A DNA stretch of 64,000 bases from Symsagittifera roscoffensis (taxonomy: Eukaryota > Xenacoelomorpha > Acoela > Convolutidae): assembly GCF_963678635.1 (NCBI RefSeq), contig NC_087063.1:6604386-6668385 (forward strand), read 5' to 3'. Position numbers and translations under genes: made by a program. Shown here in pieces: positions 11,900 through 22,200 of this stretch (its first letter is position 1; each line of letters opens with the position of its first letter). Below the pieces are notes generated by a model. The model had not been told where the DNA came from. It saw only the letters and a list, made by a program, of their open reading frames with translations, and made no database searches.

Positions 11900-14466
11900 C
11901 ATCTTTTTTCTTATATTTTCCGAACAGAATACAAATCCATCCCCTCTTTCGGACCTCATGACTTATTAGTAACACACTATGATTGTGAAGAAAATGAACA
12001 AAAAACATTACAAAAGTACGCAATAAATCAAGTCACACAATGCGAAACAGAACCACAAGCTATAGAAACTACAAACATAATGGCAACACTATACTCAAAA
12101 GCCCGAGCAACGACAGTAACCGGATATAAATTTACAGCAACGTTTTCCGAAAAGAAAGTACATTGCTCACAAGTTTCGAATGGAAATAAAAACAGACTTG
12201 ATCACGAATCATTTTACCAAAGCAAAATAGAAAGACTTTTACACCTCAATCCCGATGATTTTAAAGTCGAGTTACACAGGTTAAACCTCACAAATAACAA
12301 ACACTCAGATAGACAAATAGTACATTTCCATATCTTCAACGATTCTGTTCACCAAGCAGAACTTGAACGCTATCAAGGACATATAAAATTAGACAAAAAA
12401 TACCCCTTTAATGGCGCACATGGACGTTTAACTTATGATCCCGACGATAAACATTGGATACCACACATTGGAATAAACAACCCCACAAAATGTAAAGCAG
12501 ATACAAAAAACAGAGGATATCAAGAAATAATGTTTTTTGATTGGAAAATACAACTTGAAAAAGTACAACTCACACGAGATTTAGAAGATAACACAATGAT
12601 CTATCAAGGAATTCGATTACCTTGTAAAAATGATCAAGGATATTGCGATCCTACAACAAGAACCTAAGCAACAATTGTTTGGTTTCCCGAAGATACATGC
12701 ACAACATTTCAAGTAGCAAAAATACACGCTCGAATGATAAAATTTCATGAAAAATATTTCATTGAATCCATCCCATACGAACAAGTGAATATACATCACA
12801 AACGAAGTAATGATTTCAAAAATTTAAACAATATTGAAAACAAATTAACACGTTTTCAAATCTACCAAGAAACAGAATTTGCTTGTAAATACGTAAACCC
12901 ACTTTACAAAACACAATACTCCGAAATACTTGTCGAATACGAACAAGATTTCGACACGACCACTGGAAAAGTTAAAGTTAATCCACACGCAACAGCACAA
13001 TATAAGTACGACGGAAAACCCTACACCGCAGTTAATTTCCAAAAATCTAATGGTCACCTAGGTGGAAAACTAAGACTAATTGACAAACAAAGTACACGAT
13101 TACAAGAACTATCACTTATGAACACAATATACTTTGGAAACATACATTATGACATTCATTTAGATATGAAATTAGACTACACAATTAGTAGAATTTTTCA
13201 AGAAATGTCACTTTCTGAATTAGAAAAACTACACCAACTATGCGAATTAGAAAGAACACAAATATTACAATCACTCGCATTAGCAGTATTAAAAATACCC
13301 TACGCAAGATATTTATTATCAGGAAAAAGATCAAATTTTCTTGATTATGAAGGAAACATTTTATGGTTTTATACGTGCACCAAAAAAGTATCACCGTTAT
13401 ACTTTTTTGAAGATAAACGTTGTTACAAAAGAATACCCATATTCTACAAGAATAAAGTACATTTTGTTGACACACTCTCAAGAAGAACATATTTTTGGGA
13501 TACCGCAGTCCCATGTGGATCAGCAAATAGCCACAATGTAGTACAGCTAAACCCTGACGAAGATAAATACTACCTATTAACACCATACCCTACCTTAATG
13601 CAACCATTAAAAAATTTTCCCTAGAAAGCATAAAAAGCCATTGCTCGAAACCCAAATATAGAACTACAATCCATTGGAATTTATTCTAAATCTGATATAC
13701 AACACCATATCAGAACACAACAATTCCAAGAACTACTCACACAAATGGATACTATACAAAAACAATCAATCGATCAAAATTTAAGAAAACTTGCAGAAAC
13801 CGCAGGATTTGCAGACATTTACACTCAAGATTACAGCGGATATTTTAAAGACATTAAAGACTATATATATTTTAACGGCAAAAAATACAGACCACAGGAT
13901 ATTTCACCCATAAATATTTTCAGTTTTGTAACCTTAAAAAACGAAATACTCGCTTTTCTAGGATGGCCCTACTACACCTTAGAAAGATTGACTTTTTTAT
14001 ACGCTATGTTTAATTTTACAGGATTTCTTTTCTCACTATTGAAAGGAATCTATAATACATACGCTATACACACACAAATTAACCGCCAAGCAAGTGTAGC
14101 ACGCATATTATTTGCAGGATTTTTTGGAAAATTTTTATCATCCATAAACAAATCAAAGAATATAATACAAAACTAGCCACAAGACCAAATACATACGACG
14201 AAGAACACAACAATGTAGACGTAGTCCCAACAGCACCACAAGTACCAGCCTTACCACAAAATCATCCCTTATCTTTAGTTCCCAGAAACTTCCGAAATTT
14301 AGCAATCACAAATAACCCCAATTTTCGACCACATTCCATACACAGCCCTATTCAACATATAACGACAAATCATTCACAAAATGATAGTACATACGAACAA
14401 ATTATAGAACAACCCCATACCACCGCTTTTCAGTCTCAAAATAATAATTTTTTTAGCCCACGATGA
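11900..14466 (+). pseudogene. Envelope-like glycoprotein, one frame with three stops
   Basis: Three open stretches (12,080-12,667, 12,734-13,624 and 13,745-14,176) lie in the same frame. They are separated only by stops at 12,665, 13,622 and 13,631, and the frame is also open upstream to about 11,900. The product would have regularly spaced cysteines, an Asn-glycosylation-type site (NDSV), a central CELER motif followed by a Cys-rich segment, then a hydrophobic stretch near 14,015-14,075 (GFLFSLLKGIY) that could be the membrane anchor. After the stop at 14,174 a shifted frame stays open to 14,466 and resembles a hydrophilic cytoplasmic tail. The pattern suggests an entry/fusion glycoprotein, perhaps class III-like as in env genes captured from negative-strand RNA viruses. 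That family placement is inference from overall pattern only. Confidence 0.6.
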
Positions 14467-14953
14467 GCCGACAACTTGGATCCCTCCACCGCTCAAATTC
14501 CCACCCGGCAAACCTCCAAAACCCAGTTCCAATTATACCACTTTTCGCTTTCCCCCCCACCTGATTTTGTAATTAACATACTATCTAGCACGAGTTCAGA
14601 CACTAACTCAGACGCTTCAGTTTTTCACACAATTTCACTATTTAACAATTCAGACCTTGAAACTCCCGACGAATTTGCCGACTCCGAACCCTCTCCTTCC
14701 ATCTACTCCCAAACCAACCCCTCGAATTTTTCACAACCCCCTTTTAGACCATCAACAACAGTCAACCACTACCATCCCTTTCCACTCACTCTCATGCATC
14801 CCAATTACCCCAACATATAGTTCATCCCTTTCTGACCGATCAGTCAACAATTCCCCAGATATCCCACAAATCTCCCCCGAATTAGAAAATTATATTACAC
14901 TCCAACAACAAGTTATCCATCCCCATACTCTTACCATAAATCACCTATCATCC

Positions 14954-16210
14954 ATGACAACATCATCCGGCCCACCAACACCAACATCACTATCAGACTA
15001 TACCCAATCATTGACCCAATCATCCACTTCCACAGAAACATCCACCAGCACTAACAGAGCTTATCGCACTTTCAAACGAAAATTTCCAAATCATCCATTC
15101 ACAACCAGACCAGGCACAGCTAAAGAATATGTTGATCATCCAAATCATAAAAATACTAAACAATTTCTCAAAACTAATCTACCATCATTTCCTCAATACA
15201 CATTGAATACACCCACTACTAATGATGACACAAGAAATTTTGTTGACGAATACGTCTTAATGCCAACATTTCATTGGACATCATACTATCACTATACTAA
15301 CCCTCTTTACCTACCACTTTATAACACCATAACTGATAATGAACAATATAAGGATATGCTTTACAGACTAACAACAGCACTAACACTACGAGAGTTCACA
15401 TATATAGGATTTAAAAAACTACTAACAGAATTCACCGCACCTCGCGCTAACGACTTCACTATCGAATACTACGATCACAACATCATACGCCCTAACCAAG
15501 ATCAACTTTTAGATTATGACCGCTTTGCTAACCCACAACTAACAGAAAAATTTTTCATCTCAAGACCATATATATTTACACTTAATATTTTTGACAAAAA
15601 ACACGATCACATCATTTCCGAAGCCCTCATTGACACCCAAGCCTATCAAAGCTTCCAAGATAAATTTAACTTATTTACACTAGCCTTCCACTTCCTTACA
15701 CCACAGGAACGAGATCTGCACTGCTCCCACGATATTATGTTACGCACCAAACAAACACATACTTACACGTATTATCGTTTCATACAAAATCATTTTCACC
15801 TACATACACCCTCACGACAACCTCACCATCGTTTTCAACTCATCAACTCAAAGTACACATCACCGTTTTTTCTTAATTTCATTTATTGTATAAAAGACAC
15901 TAACCTTCACGGCATCCTCCGTAATTACGACCCCGTCCACCAAATATATATATTTTGCCCCATCATCAACGCTTTTCAGGACAAAGAATCCCGACCCTTC
16001 CTCATCCCGCATGAATTCCTACAACCCATTGAAATCCCCATTCTCGAATTCATACATAACACTAAATATAACCGTAAACTTTATAATTTAATTCAAAAGA
16101 CACCTCATGAGTTTGCAGTTGGCACCGAAGAACTAAATATCATCAAAGCACTTCAATTGCTTTGGCCACTGCTACAAACTAAAAATATCATTCGTATATT
16201 AATTAGCTAA
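14954..16210 (+). CDS. Second accessory ORF, 418 codons from first ATG, unknown
   Basis: The frame is open from 14,657 but begins there only with TTG; the first ATG is at 14,954. The N-terminal part is Ser/Thr/Pro-rich. The rest, from about 15,060, looks globular, with many His, Tyr and Phe residues and a mixed helix/strand character. No motif known to me is visible. Another open frame (14,476-14,820) overlaps the region upstream and is also Ser/Pro-rich, so an earlier longer ORF may have been split. The sense strand has very few G residues, continuing the bias of the element. Position after env is where some retroviruses and errantivirus-like elements carry accessory genes. Confidence 0.55.
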   Translation: MTTSSGPPTPTSLSDYTQSLTQSSTSTETSTSTNRAYRTFKRKFPNHPFTTRPGTAKEYVDHPNHKNTKQFLKTNLPSFPQYTLNTPTTNDDTRNFVDEYVLMPTFHWTSYYHYTNPLYLPLYNTITDNEQYKDMLYRLTTALTLREFTYIGFKKLLTEFTAPRANDFTIEYYDHNIIRPNQDQLLDYDRFANPQLTEKFFISRPYIFTLNIFDKKHDHIISEALIDTQAYQSFQDKFNLFTLAFHFLTPQERDLHCSHDIMLRTKQTHTYTYYRFIQNHFHLHTPSRQPHHRFQLINSKYTSPFFLNFIYCIKDTNLHGILRNYDPVHQIYIFCPIINAFQDKESRPFLIPHEFLQPIEIPILEFIHNTKYNRKLYNLIQKTPHEFAVGTEELNIIKALQLLWPLLQTKNIIRILIS

Positions 16211-17059
16211 ATTATTAACATCATCTGAACTAATCAAAGACCTCTTCCCCCATGGCCTTTTCCCCGAAGATTAGATATGTATATTTTAATTACATTCACT
16301 AATAAATATAAAGTTACTAACCTTTTTTTATAATGTTTCATTTCATTTTTCTAGCCTTCTCATCACCATCATCTGCAAAATGAAAAAATACAAAAAAAAA
16401 ATAAAATATTTAGAAACTACAATTCATTAAACTTATTTGCTAAAACAATTTCAATAATCAAAACCCTTTAAACTATACGATGTCTTAAAATTCATACAAA
16501 TGTAATAAATTAATCTAAAAATGTTTCCCACTAAGCAGTAAACTTACATACGATGAAAATTTATAATTTCAAATTTCCCCAAATGTAGTAAAATTAAAAT
16601 TCAAGCAGTAAATTTATAAATTGTGAAAGCAGTACTAACTTTTTCATTCATTCGCACAAGAATTCTATCCAAACTCGCACAGCTCGCCCACGAAGAATTG
16701 TTTAAAATAATGATTTTATGTTCCAAGCTTTCAATAACAACAACTCTCACTAATGATAACAAGTTTCCAACTTTCCTTTAACCCGGTTGGATTGGAGTTA
16801 TACACTATACTAAACTAACCAACGCAAATGACTAAACACCACAAATCATAAAATAACAGCATAAATAAGAAAAGAACACCAACGGTACCCAAACCGGATT
16901 AACCCAGCTTAAAACTGGATAATTTATTCTTATGAAGACTATTAAAAAGTCAACGAAAGAAATAATAAAACACAAAAAAGTCGAAAGACAAACCCATACA
17001 AAAAACAATTTGATTTTTGAAAAAAGGACACAACCATAAACAACATAAGAAAGCCCAGA
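16211..17059 (+). other. 3' noncoding region of the first element and flank
   Basis: Very AT-rich, without supported genes. A possible polyadenylation signal AATAAA lies near 16,301. An imperfect GCAGTAAA repeat occurs near 16,535 and 16,601. The 3' LTR should lie here or just beyond, but no copy of the 5' leader sequence was found, so the element's end cannot be fixed. Confidence 0.4.
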
Positions 17060-17212
17060 AAAAACCACCATTTTAACACAAAACAGGAGCCCTCGAAGAA
17101 ACAGCACGAAATCATACTCCCACTCCTGGCCTAACCCACCAGAGAGGACGTCCTGAGCATGCTCTATAGCCGGCCTAACCCACCGCGCTACACCACGCTT
17201 TGTGACCACACT
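17060..17212 (-). repeat. Possible tRNA-derived SINE
   Basis: Read on the minus strand, a GC-richer island begins with a sequence like a Pol III A box (TAGCGCGGTGG). About 72 bases from the A-box start it has a weak B-box-like sequence. The string TGGGTTAGGCC appears twice between and after them. This resembles a tRNA-derived SINE head. The B box is poor and no second copy was seen in this window, so the call is tentative. Confidence 0.3.
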
Positions 17213-17479
17213 TTTATTTTTAATAAGAGGTACTCAAGGGTGAGTAACTCTTCAAAATAACTGAACTAAAATAAAAAGCTTTTGTGAAAACAATTAACCA
17301 AAATCATAAACAAAAAACAACTAACAAAAAATTATAAGATGTAAATCATAGTATGCAGTATATAGATCACACACAACAGCAAAAACGAACATCCAAAGAC
17401 TAGACGATCCCATCACAACCTGAACAAGAATGGCCACCAACCACAACCGACATACCGCACACAATCACAACTCAAAGGA

Positions 17480-18300
17480 TTTAGAGTACGACTTGACTTC
17501 GCAGAAAAGGACTTCATTGAACTAGACCAATGACCACCTCGATGTTCAAGTATACGTACAGATCCGAGTAACCAGGCATCCCCTCCACGCACAATCTCCA
17601 CGCCATTCCCAAATTAGATCAGACACAAAAGAAGTTCTCCACGCAGAACAGAAAAACCTGACATAGCAAACCATTCTGAAATCAGATTTGAGTTTGTTGC
17701 AAAGACTTAGTCGTTGTCACTAGAAGACACAACGTCTTATGTCTCTAACTCCAGCTTCCTGGAACTTCTTTAACAAAGAGGAAACAGAAGAAATATGATG
17801 TTCGCCAAACACCAACGTCCATCATCCATCCTTCGAATTGCAGAAGAACTATTCTAAAAAACTCTGTAAAACCCGGATGGGTGGAACCTGATCTAGACTA
17901 CATTTTATGATTGGATAATTTAGATATTTTACCAATGTAAAGTATTTAATATTAACCAATCATGATCCATCTAACTAACAACCCACTTATTTGTAAGTGC
18001 TGAAGTTACTTGTAATTTCAGCACCAGAGAGATTTGAATTTAACTTAGAAATTAGTTGGACTCTCCCGAGCACTTCAGCAGCCGCAATAAACCAGTATAC
18101 CCTAGATCTATTGAGCCTAGCAGAGACTAGTTAAACAACCTGAGACTAGATAGTATAAGAGTAAGATTAGGATCGGTATTAGACTAAGAAGTTGCACGAA
18201 TCTATCCGGCCGAAAATAAGATAGCGTGACGAGCAGACGGTGTACCCTATCCGAAATTACTCTATGAGTTAACCAACTCGGTCCTAACTCACTACATCCG
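17480..18300 (+). repeat. LTR-like repeat, copy A
   Basis: This 0.8-kb segment is repeated about 950 bases further on at roughly 80-90 percent identity. The best conserved blocks are near 17,520-17,590 and 17,875-18,270. It contains AATAAA in the 3' third (near 18,086), as expected at an R region. It shows no similarity to the first element's coding part. It may be a solo LTR or one of a pair left after deletion of an internal region. Minus-strand open frames inside it are shadows. Confidence 0.55.
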
Positions 18301-18405
18301 AAGACCAAAAATCCTCCCCATTTTTAATGATTGGAACAATTAATTCTTCAGAGGGGGGAGGGGGATTCGTTACTACTTACAAATATCACGTCAAAAATTA
18401 CTTAT

Positions 18406-18418
18406 AGGAGGAGGGGGA
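18406..18418 (+). promoter_or_regulatory. Polypurine tract before LTR-like copy B
   Basis: Thirteen purines (AGGAGGAGGGGGA) directly precede TG at 18,419, where LTR-like copy B would begin. Polypurine tracts prime plus-strand synthesis immediately upstream of 3' LTRs. A second purine run at about 18,350-18,364 lies upstream. The layout suggests that copy B is a 3' LTR whose internal region has been almost entirely deleted. Confidence 0.5.
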
Positions 18419-19255
18419 TGTAGTTGAAGAATAGACCTTAAATGCCGAAGCAAAGGATCTCATTGAACCAGACCAATGACCACCTCGATGTTCAAGTATA
18501 CGTACAGATCCGAGTAACAAGGCATCCCTTCCAAACACGAACTTCCTGCCATTCCAGACGAGGTTGATCACAAACAACCCCCACAAATGCAAGCAGAAAT
18601 GACATAGCAGAGCATTTTGGATTCTGGAATCTAAAACGATTTCATTCATTGGGGATCACATTCGTTGTTGAACGATTAACTTCAGCGTCCTGGACCTTCC
18701 TTAAGACATTGGTTCTGGTCAAGGACCTCTCTTCTCCAGGAAACAGGGAAAAAAGAAAATGATGTTCGCTACATACCAACGTTCATCATCCATCCTTCAA
18801 TTGCAGAAGAAAAGAGATAAAACTCAAAAATTCTTTAAACCCCGGATGGGTGGAACCTGATCTAAACTATGTTTCATTATTTATAATTTAGACATTTAAC
18901 CATTGTAAAGTTTTTAATATTAACCAATCACAATCCATCTAACTAACTACCCACTTATTTGTAAGTGCTGAAATTACTTGTAATTTCAGCACCAGAGAGA
19001 TTTGAATTTAACTTAGAAAATAGTTGCCTCTCCCGAGTACTTCAGCAGCCGCAACAATACCAGTATACTCTAGATCTATTGAGCCTAGCAGAGACTAGTT
19101 GAACACCCTGAGACTAGTAGTAATAAGAGTAAGATTAGGATCGGTATTAGACTAAGAAGTTGCACGAATCTATCCGGCCGAAAATAAGATAGCGTGACGA
19201 GCAGACGGTGTACCCTATCCGAAATTACTCTATGAGATAAGGCAAAAAGACTTAA
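18419..19255 (+). repeat. LTR-like repeat, copy B
   Basis: This is homologous to copy A from about 18,440, with the conserved blocks in the same order, including the strong block ending near 19,235. It starts with TG after a polypurine tract. The last shared sequence resembles TAACTCAC. Directly after it, minus-strand sequence of the inverted Gypsy relative begins, so the repeat marks the truncation point of that element. Divergence from copy A, including small insertions, indicates an old event. Confidence 0.55.
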
Positions 19256-19259
19256 CTCA

Positions 19260-22200
19260 CTTTGCTTAGAATTGTAGATTGGGAAAAATCTGATAGTTTT
19301 AATTGTTGTTCACTCTATATGCTTTTTCTGAGTGGGATGCATTGTAGCGTGTGTTTCCTAATATTCTAATAGTCCTACAGGTGGTGTTATCATGTATGGA
19401 GAAATTTTGTATATAGGTAAGGCGATTGTGTCTGTATTTGTATTTTTTCCATACTTTACGGATGATTTTGTTACTCTAATTAATTGGTGATTTGGTTTGA
19501 GTTCATGACTGGACCTGTATAACTGTTGTGTATTTTGATCATTGTTTATTGGGTGATTTTGATTAATTGAAAAATCAAAATCGTGTCCAGTTAATGGCAT
19601 CAAAAATGTATGTTCTGGTTGTAAATAAGGTGGAACTTCAAAAAAACTAGGATTATTTCTTAAGTTTTCGAAAAAACGCTAAAAAACTTTATTTGTTTTC
19701 GTGTATTTTTTTTTATTTGTAATTTACTATTTCAGATGTTGATTGCTGGTATTTTTATTGTAATAAATGGTATTCTGACCATGTTGTGTTTTTTATCTGT
19801 TATATGAAAAAATTGTTTGAAACCTTTTTGCAAAAGGATTTTTGTTCCATTGTTCTTTTTTGTATTAGGTATAACGGGATTTTACCTAAATTTATTAAAT
19901 TGTGCCTTGTGCTGTTGCTAGTTTGCTTGAATTGTTTGAAATTGGGAGTTAAAGATATTGTGAATGAATTTCTTTCAATGTTTAAATATTGATCTCTTTT
20001 TGATTCTGTGCTTGAACCATTTAACTGTTTCGAGATCTGATAGTTGAAAATTTTTACTCTTTGGGTTTTCTGAAAGAAGTGAGGTTGTCCAAATGTTTTC
20101 TATTTTTTGTTTCGATAAATGAGGTAATTTCGCTAAATGAGGTATGCAAATCACTTTGGTTTCTGATCAGTGTTTGATCCACCACAATTTGAGTTAGGAT
20201 TTTCATTCTGATAATAATTCGATTAAACTGGAACTTCATTTTGATATTCATTTCTTAACATCCTATAACTCATGTACTATCGGTTTCATTTTCATCACCT
20301 GTACTTTCAAAGAGTATTTAGTTGCATTTCTAAAATTTCTTTTTATCTTTTCCTTGTGGGTCTGAAGTTGTTTCATTTGTAGTCTGTACTTGATTTTTTT
20401 TGTTAATGTTTAGATGTACTACTTCGATAATATGATTTTTTTATGTGATTGTTGTGAAGTATTTCGATGTGGTGATTGAAAATTGTTTCCTGATCATTTT
20501 TCATAGCTATTTTTTCTAATTCCAGAGTTGTCTTGTGGTTTACTATAAAATGTATGTATTATATGGTCAATTGTTTGAATAGTTTCTAGGTATGTTATTA
20601 AAAAGATTTCATCTATGGTTGTTCGATTATTTTCGTTTATTGTTATTTGAAAAGTTTCTTGATTGATTATATTGGCTTGAATTTTATCGGTTTTGATTAC
20701 TCGGGTACAATCGGTTTCTATAAAAGTTGGAGTAGTTACTTCTGTTTGAGTTGGACTGAAAAATTATTCATAGAAAGGTTTTTCTGGATTTTTAATCGGC
20801 TGTATCTGTTTTGTGAATAAACTTATGGTTTTTGTCTCGGTAGGGATCGTTTGCGAAACTTGTTTAAAAAAAATGGTGATTGTGGTTTTCTACTACTATA
20901 GCTAGAAGGAAGTAGTTTTCCTGAACTATTAGTCTAACTTCCGCAATGCTATGTACGTATCTACGGCAATAATTGCACTTTTTTATGGTGTTAAGGTGAT
21001 CATAAGAGTTTCTGTCATTTTTGTGTTTTTATATTCGTGTGTATTTAAATATTAGAGAGTATCTTTTTTACCAGTGTTTTTTTTTCGTACAGCGAGTTGT
21101 TTTATAGTTTCGCTTGGAAGTCTTTGCTCTGATGTTGTTTGATGTTTCAGAGTAAAACATTTTAGAACTTTTTTTTCGTGAATCATTTCAAATCAGACTT
21201 GATTAGTAAAAAAATGATTGAAAACTAGTTTTGAGCTGCAATGTAAAGTTTAGTTTGTATCAAGTTTAGTTTGTATCAGATTCTGGGCCTATATTCAATA
21301 TTAAACTTGCTGTAACAGCGTTTAACTAATCTTCCAGCGAGTATTCTGGATCAGTTTCTGCTTATATCAAAAGGGTTCATTAACTGTTATACAATATCCA
21401 TCCATGAAGTATGAGTTTATTGTCAATTGGAGTGATTCTGGTGTATTTGGTTTTTGTGTAAAAATTGTAAATTCAGTTTTGGTTATTTCATAGTGTTGGA
21501 AACAAGGTAATGGGAAATAATTTCTCATTGAGTTGGGATGGTAACATTGAGCACTATTTTGGTGTTGTGACTGCATGTTTTTTTCTGGTTGTACAAAATT
21601 TTGCCAAGTAGATTATTTTTGTTGTTCTTGTCGTGGTATTTGTAGATTCATATAAGGTTCAAAATTATCTGGTTGGAAGTTATCATCTGGTTGATTTTCA
21701 TCATTCCATTGGTTTTTTTGTTGGTTACTATGATACTAATATAGCTTCCAATGAAAGTAATCTTCATCTTCTGAATAGCGTGTCTGGTTTCTGGTGCGTT
21801 GTCTATACTTGAGTTAGTTTTATTTTGTTGAAAACATGGATAGTTTTCAGTGGGATCTATCCGAAGTTTTCTTTGATCGTTAAAACTTACAGATTGGGCT
21901 AATGGGTGTTTTGGTGTTTGTTGGGTACAATTACGTTCTTGATATTGACTTTGTTTAATGACAAGTAGTTGTGTTATTGGATTGTCAATATTATGATTTT
22001 TGAAAAAATTTTAAACTTGATTTGTAAAATTTTTACCATCTATTTATCTTGGTCTGTTAATTGGAGACGTTTTAGTCATTGTTTGCTAATCCGTTTGTGG
22101 GTTTTTTGGTATGACCAATGGCTTGCTTTAATGTTATTGGTTGAAAAGGAGTTTTTTTCTGCTGTGTGGTGATGTAACTGTTGGATATTTAGGTGAAAAA

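Larger units (their letters stand above)
1..16300 (+). mobile_element. Decayed Gypsy-class retroelement with env-like gene and accessory ORFs
   Basis: The domain order gag, protease, reverse transcriptase, RNase H, integrase, then an envelope-like frame is that of an env-bearing Ty3/Gypsy (Metaviridae) element. The GPY/F-like module after the integrase core supports Gypsy over BEL/Pao. The element is unusually long because extra ORFs sit on both sides of the envelope frame. I could not find matching LTRs at the two ends, so both outer limits are approximate and the 5' LTR may lie outside the window. The plus strand is A/C-rich and strikingly G-poor throughout. Stops and shifts occur in most genes, so this is an inactive copy. 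A diverged inverted relative lies at 19.3-23.9 kb. Confidence 0.85.

Noticed and set aside
13185-13586. Minus-strand 133-codon open frame
   Set aside because: It is antisense to the well-supported env frame and has the Leu/Ile/Phe bias of a shadow.
16832-17209. Minus-strand 125-codon frame
   Set aside because: It covers the SINE-like island and AT-rich flank, has no domain and turns hydrophobic where the flank begins.
17413-18649. Similar minus-strand proteins at 17,413-17,601 and 18,398-18,649
   Set aside because: They are similar only because both lie in the LTR-like direct repeat. No independent coding evidence.
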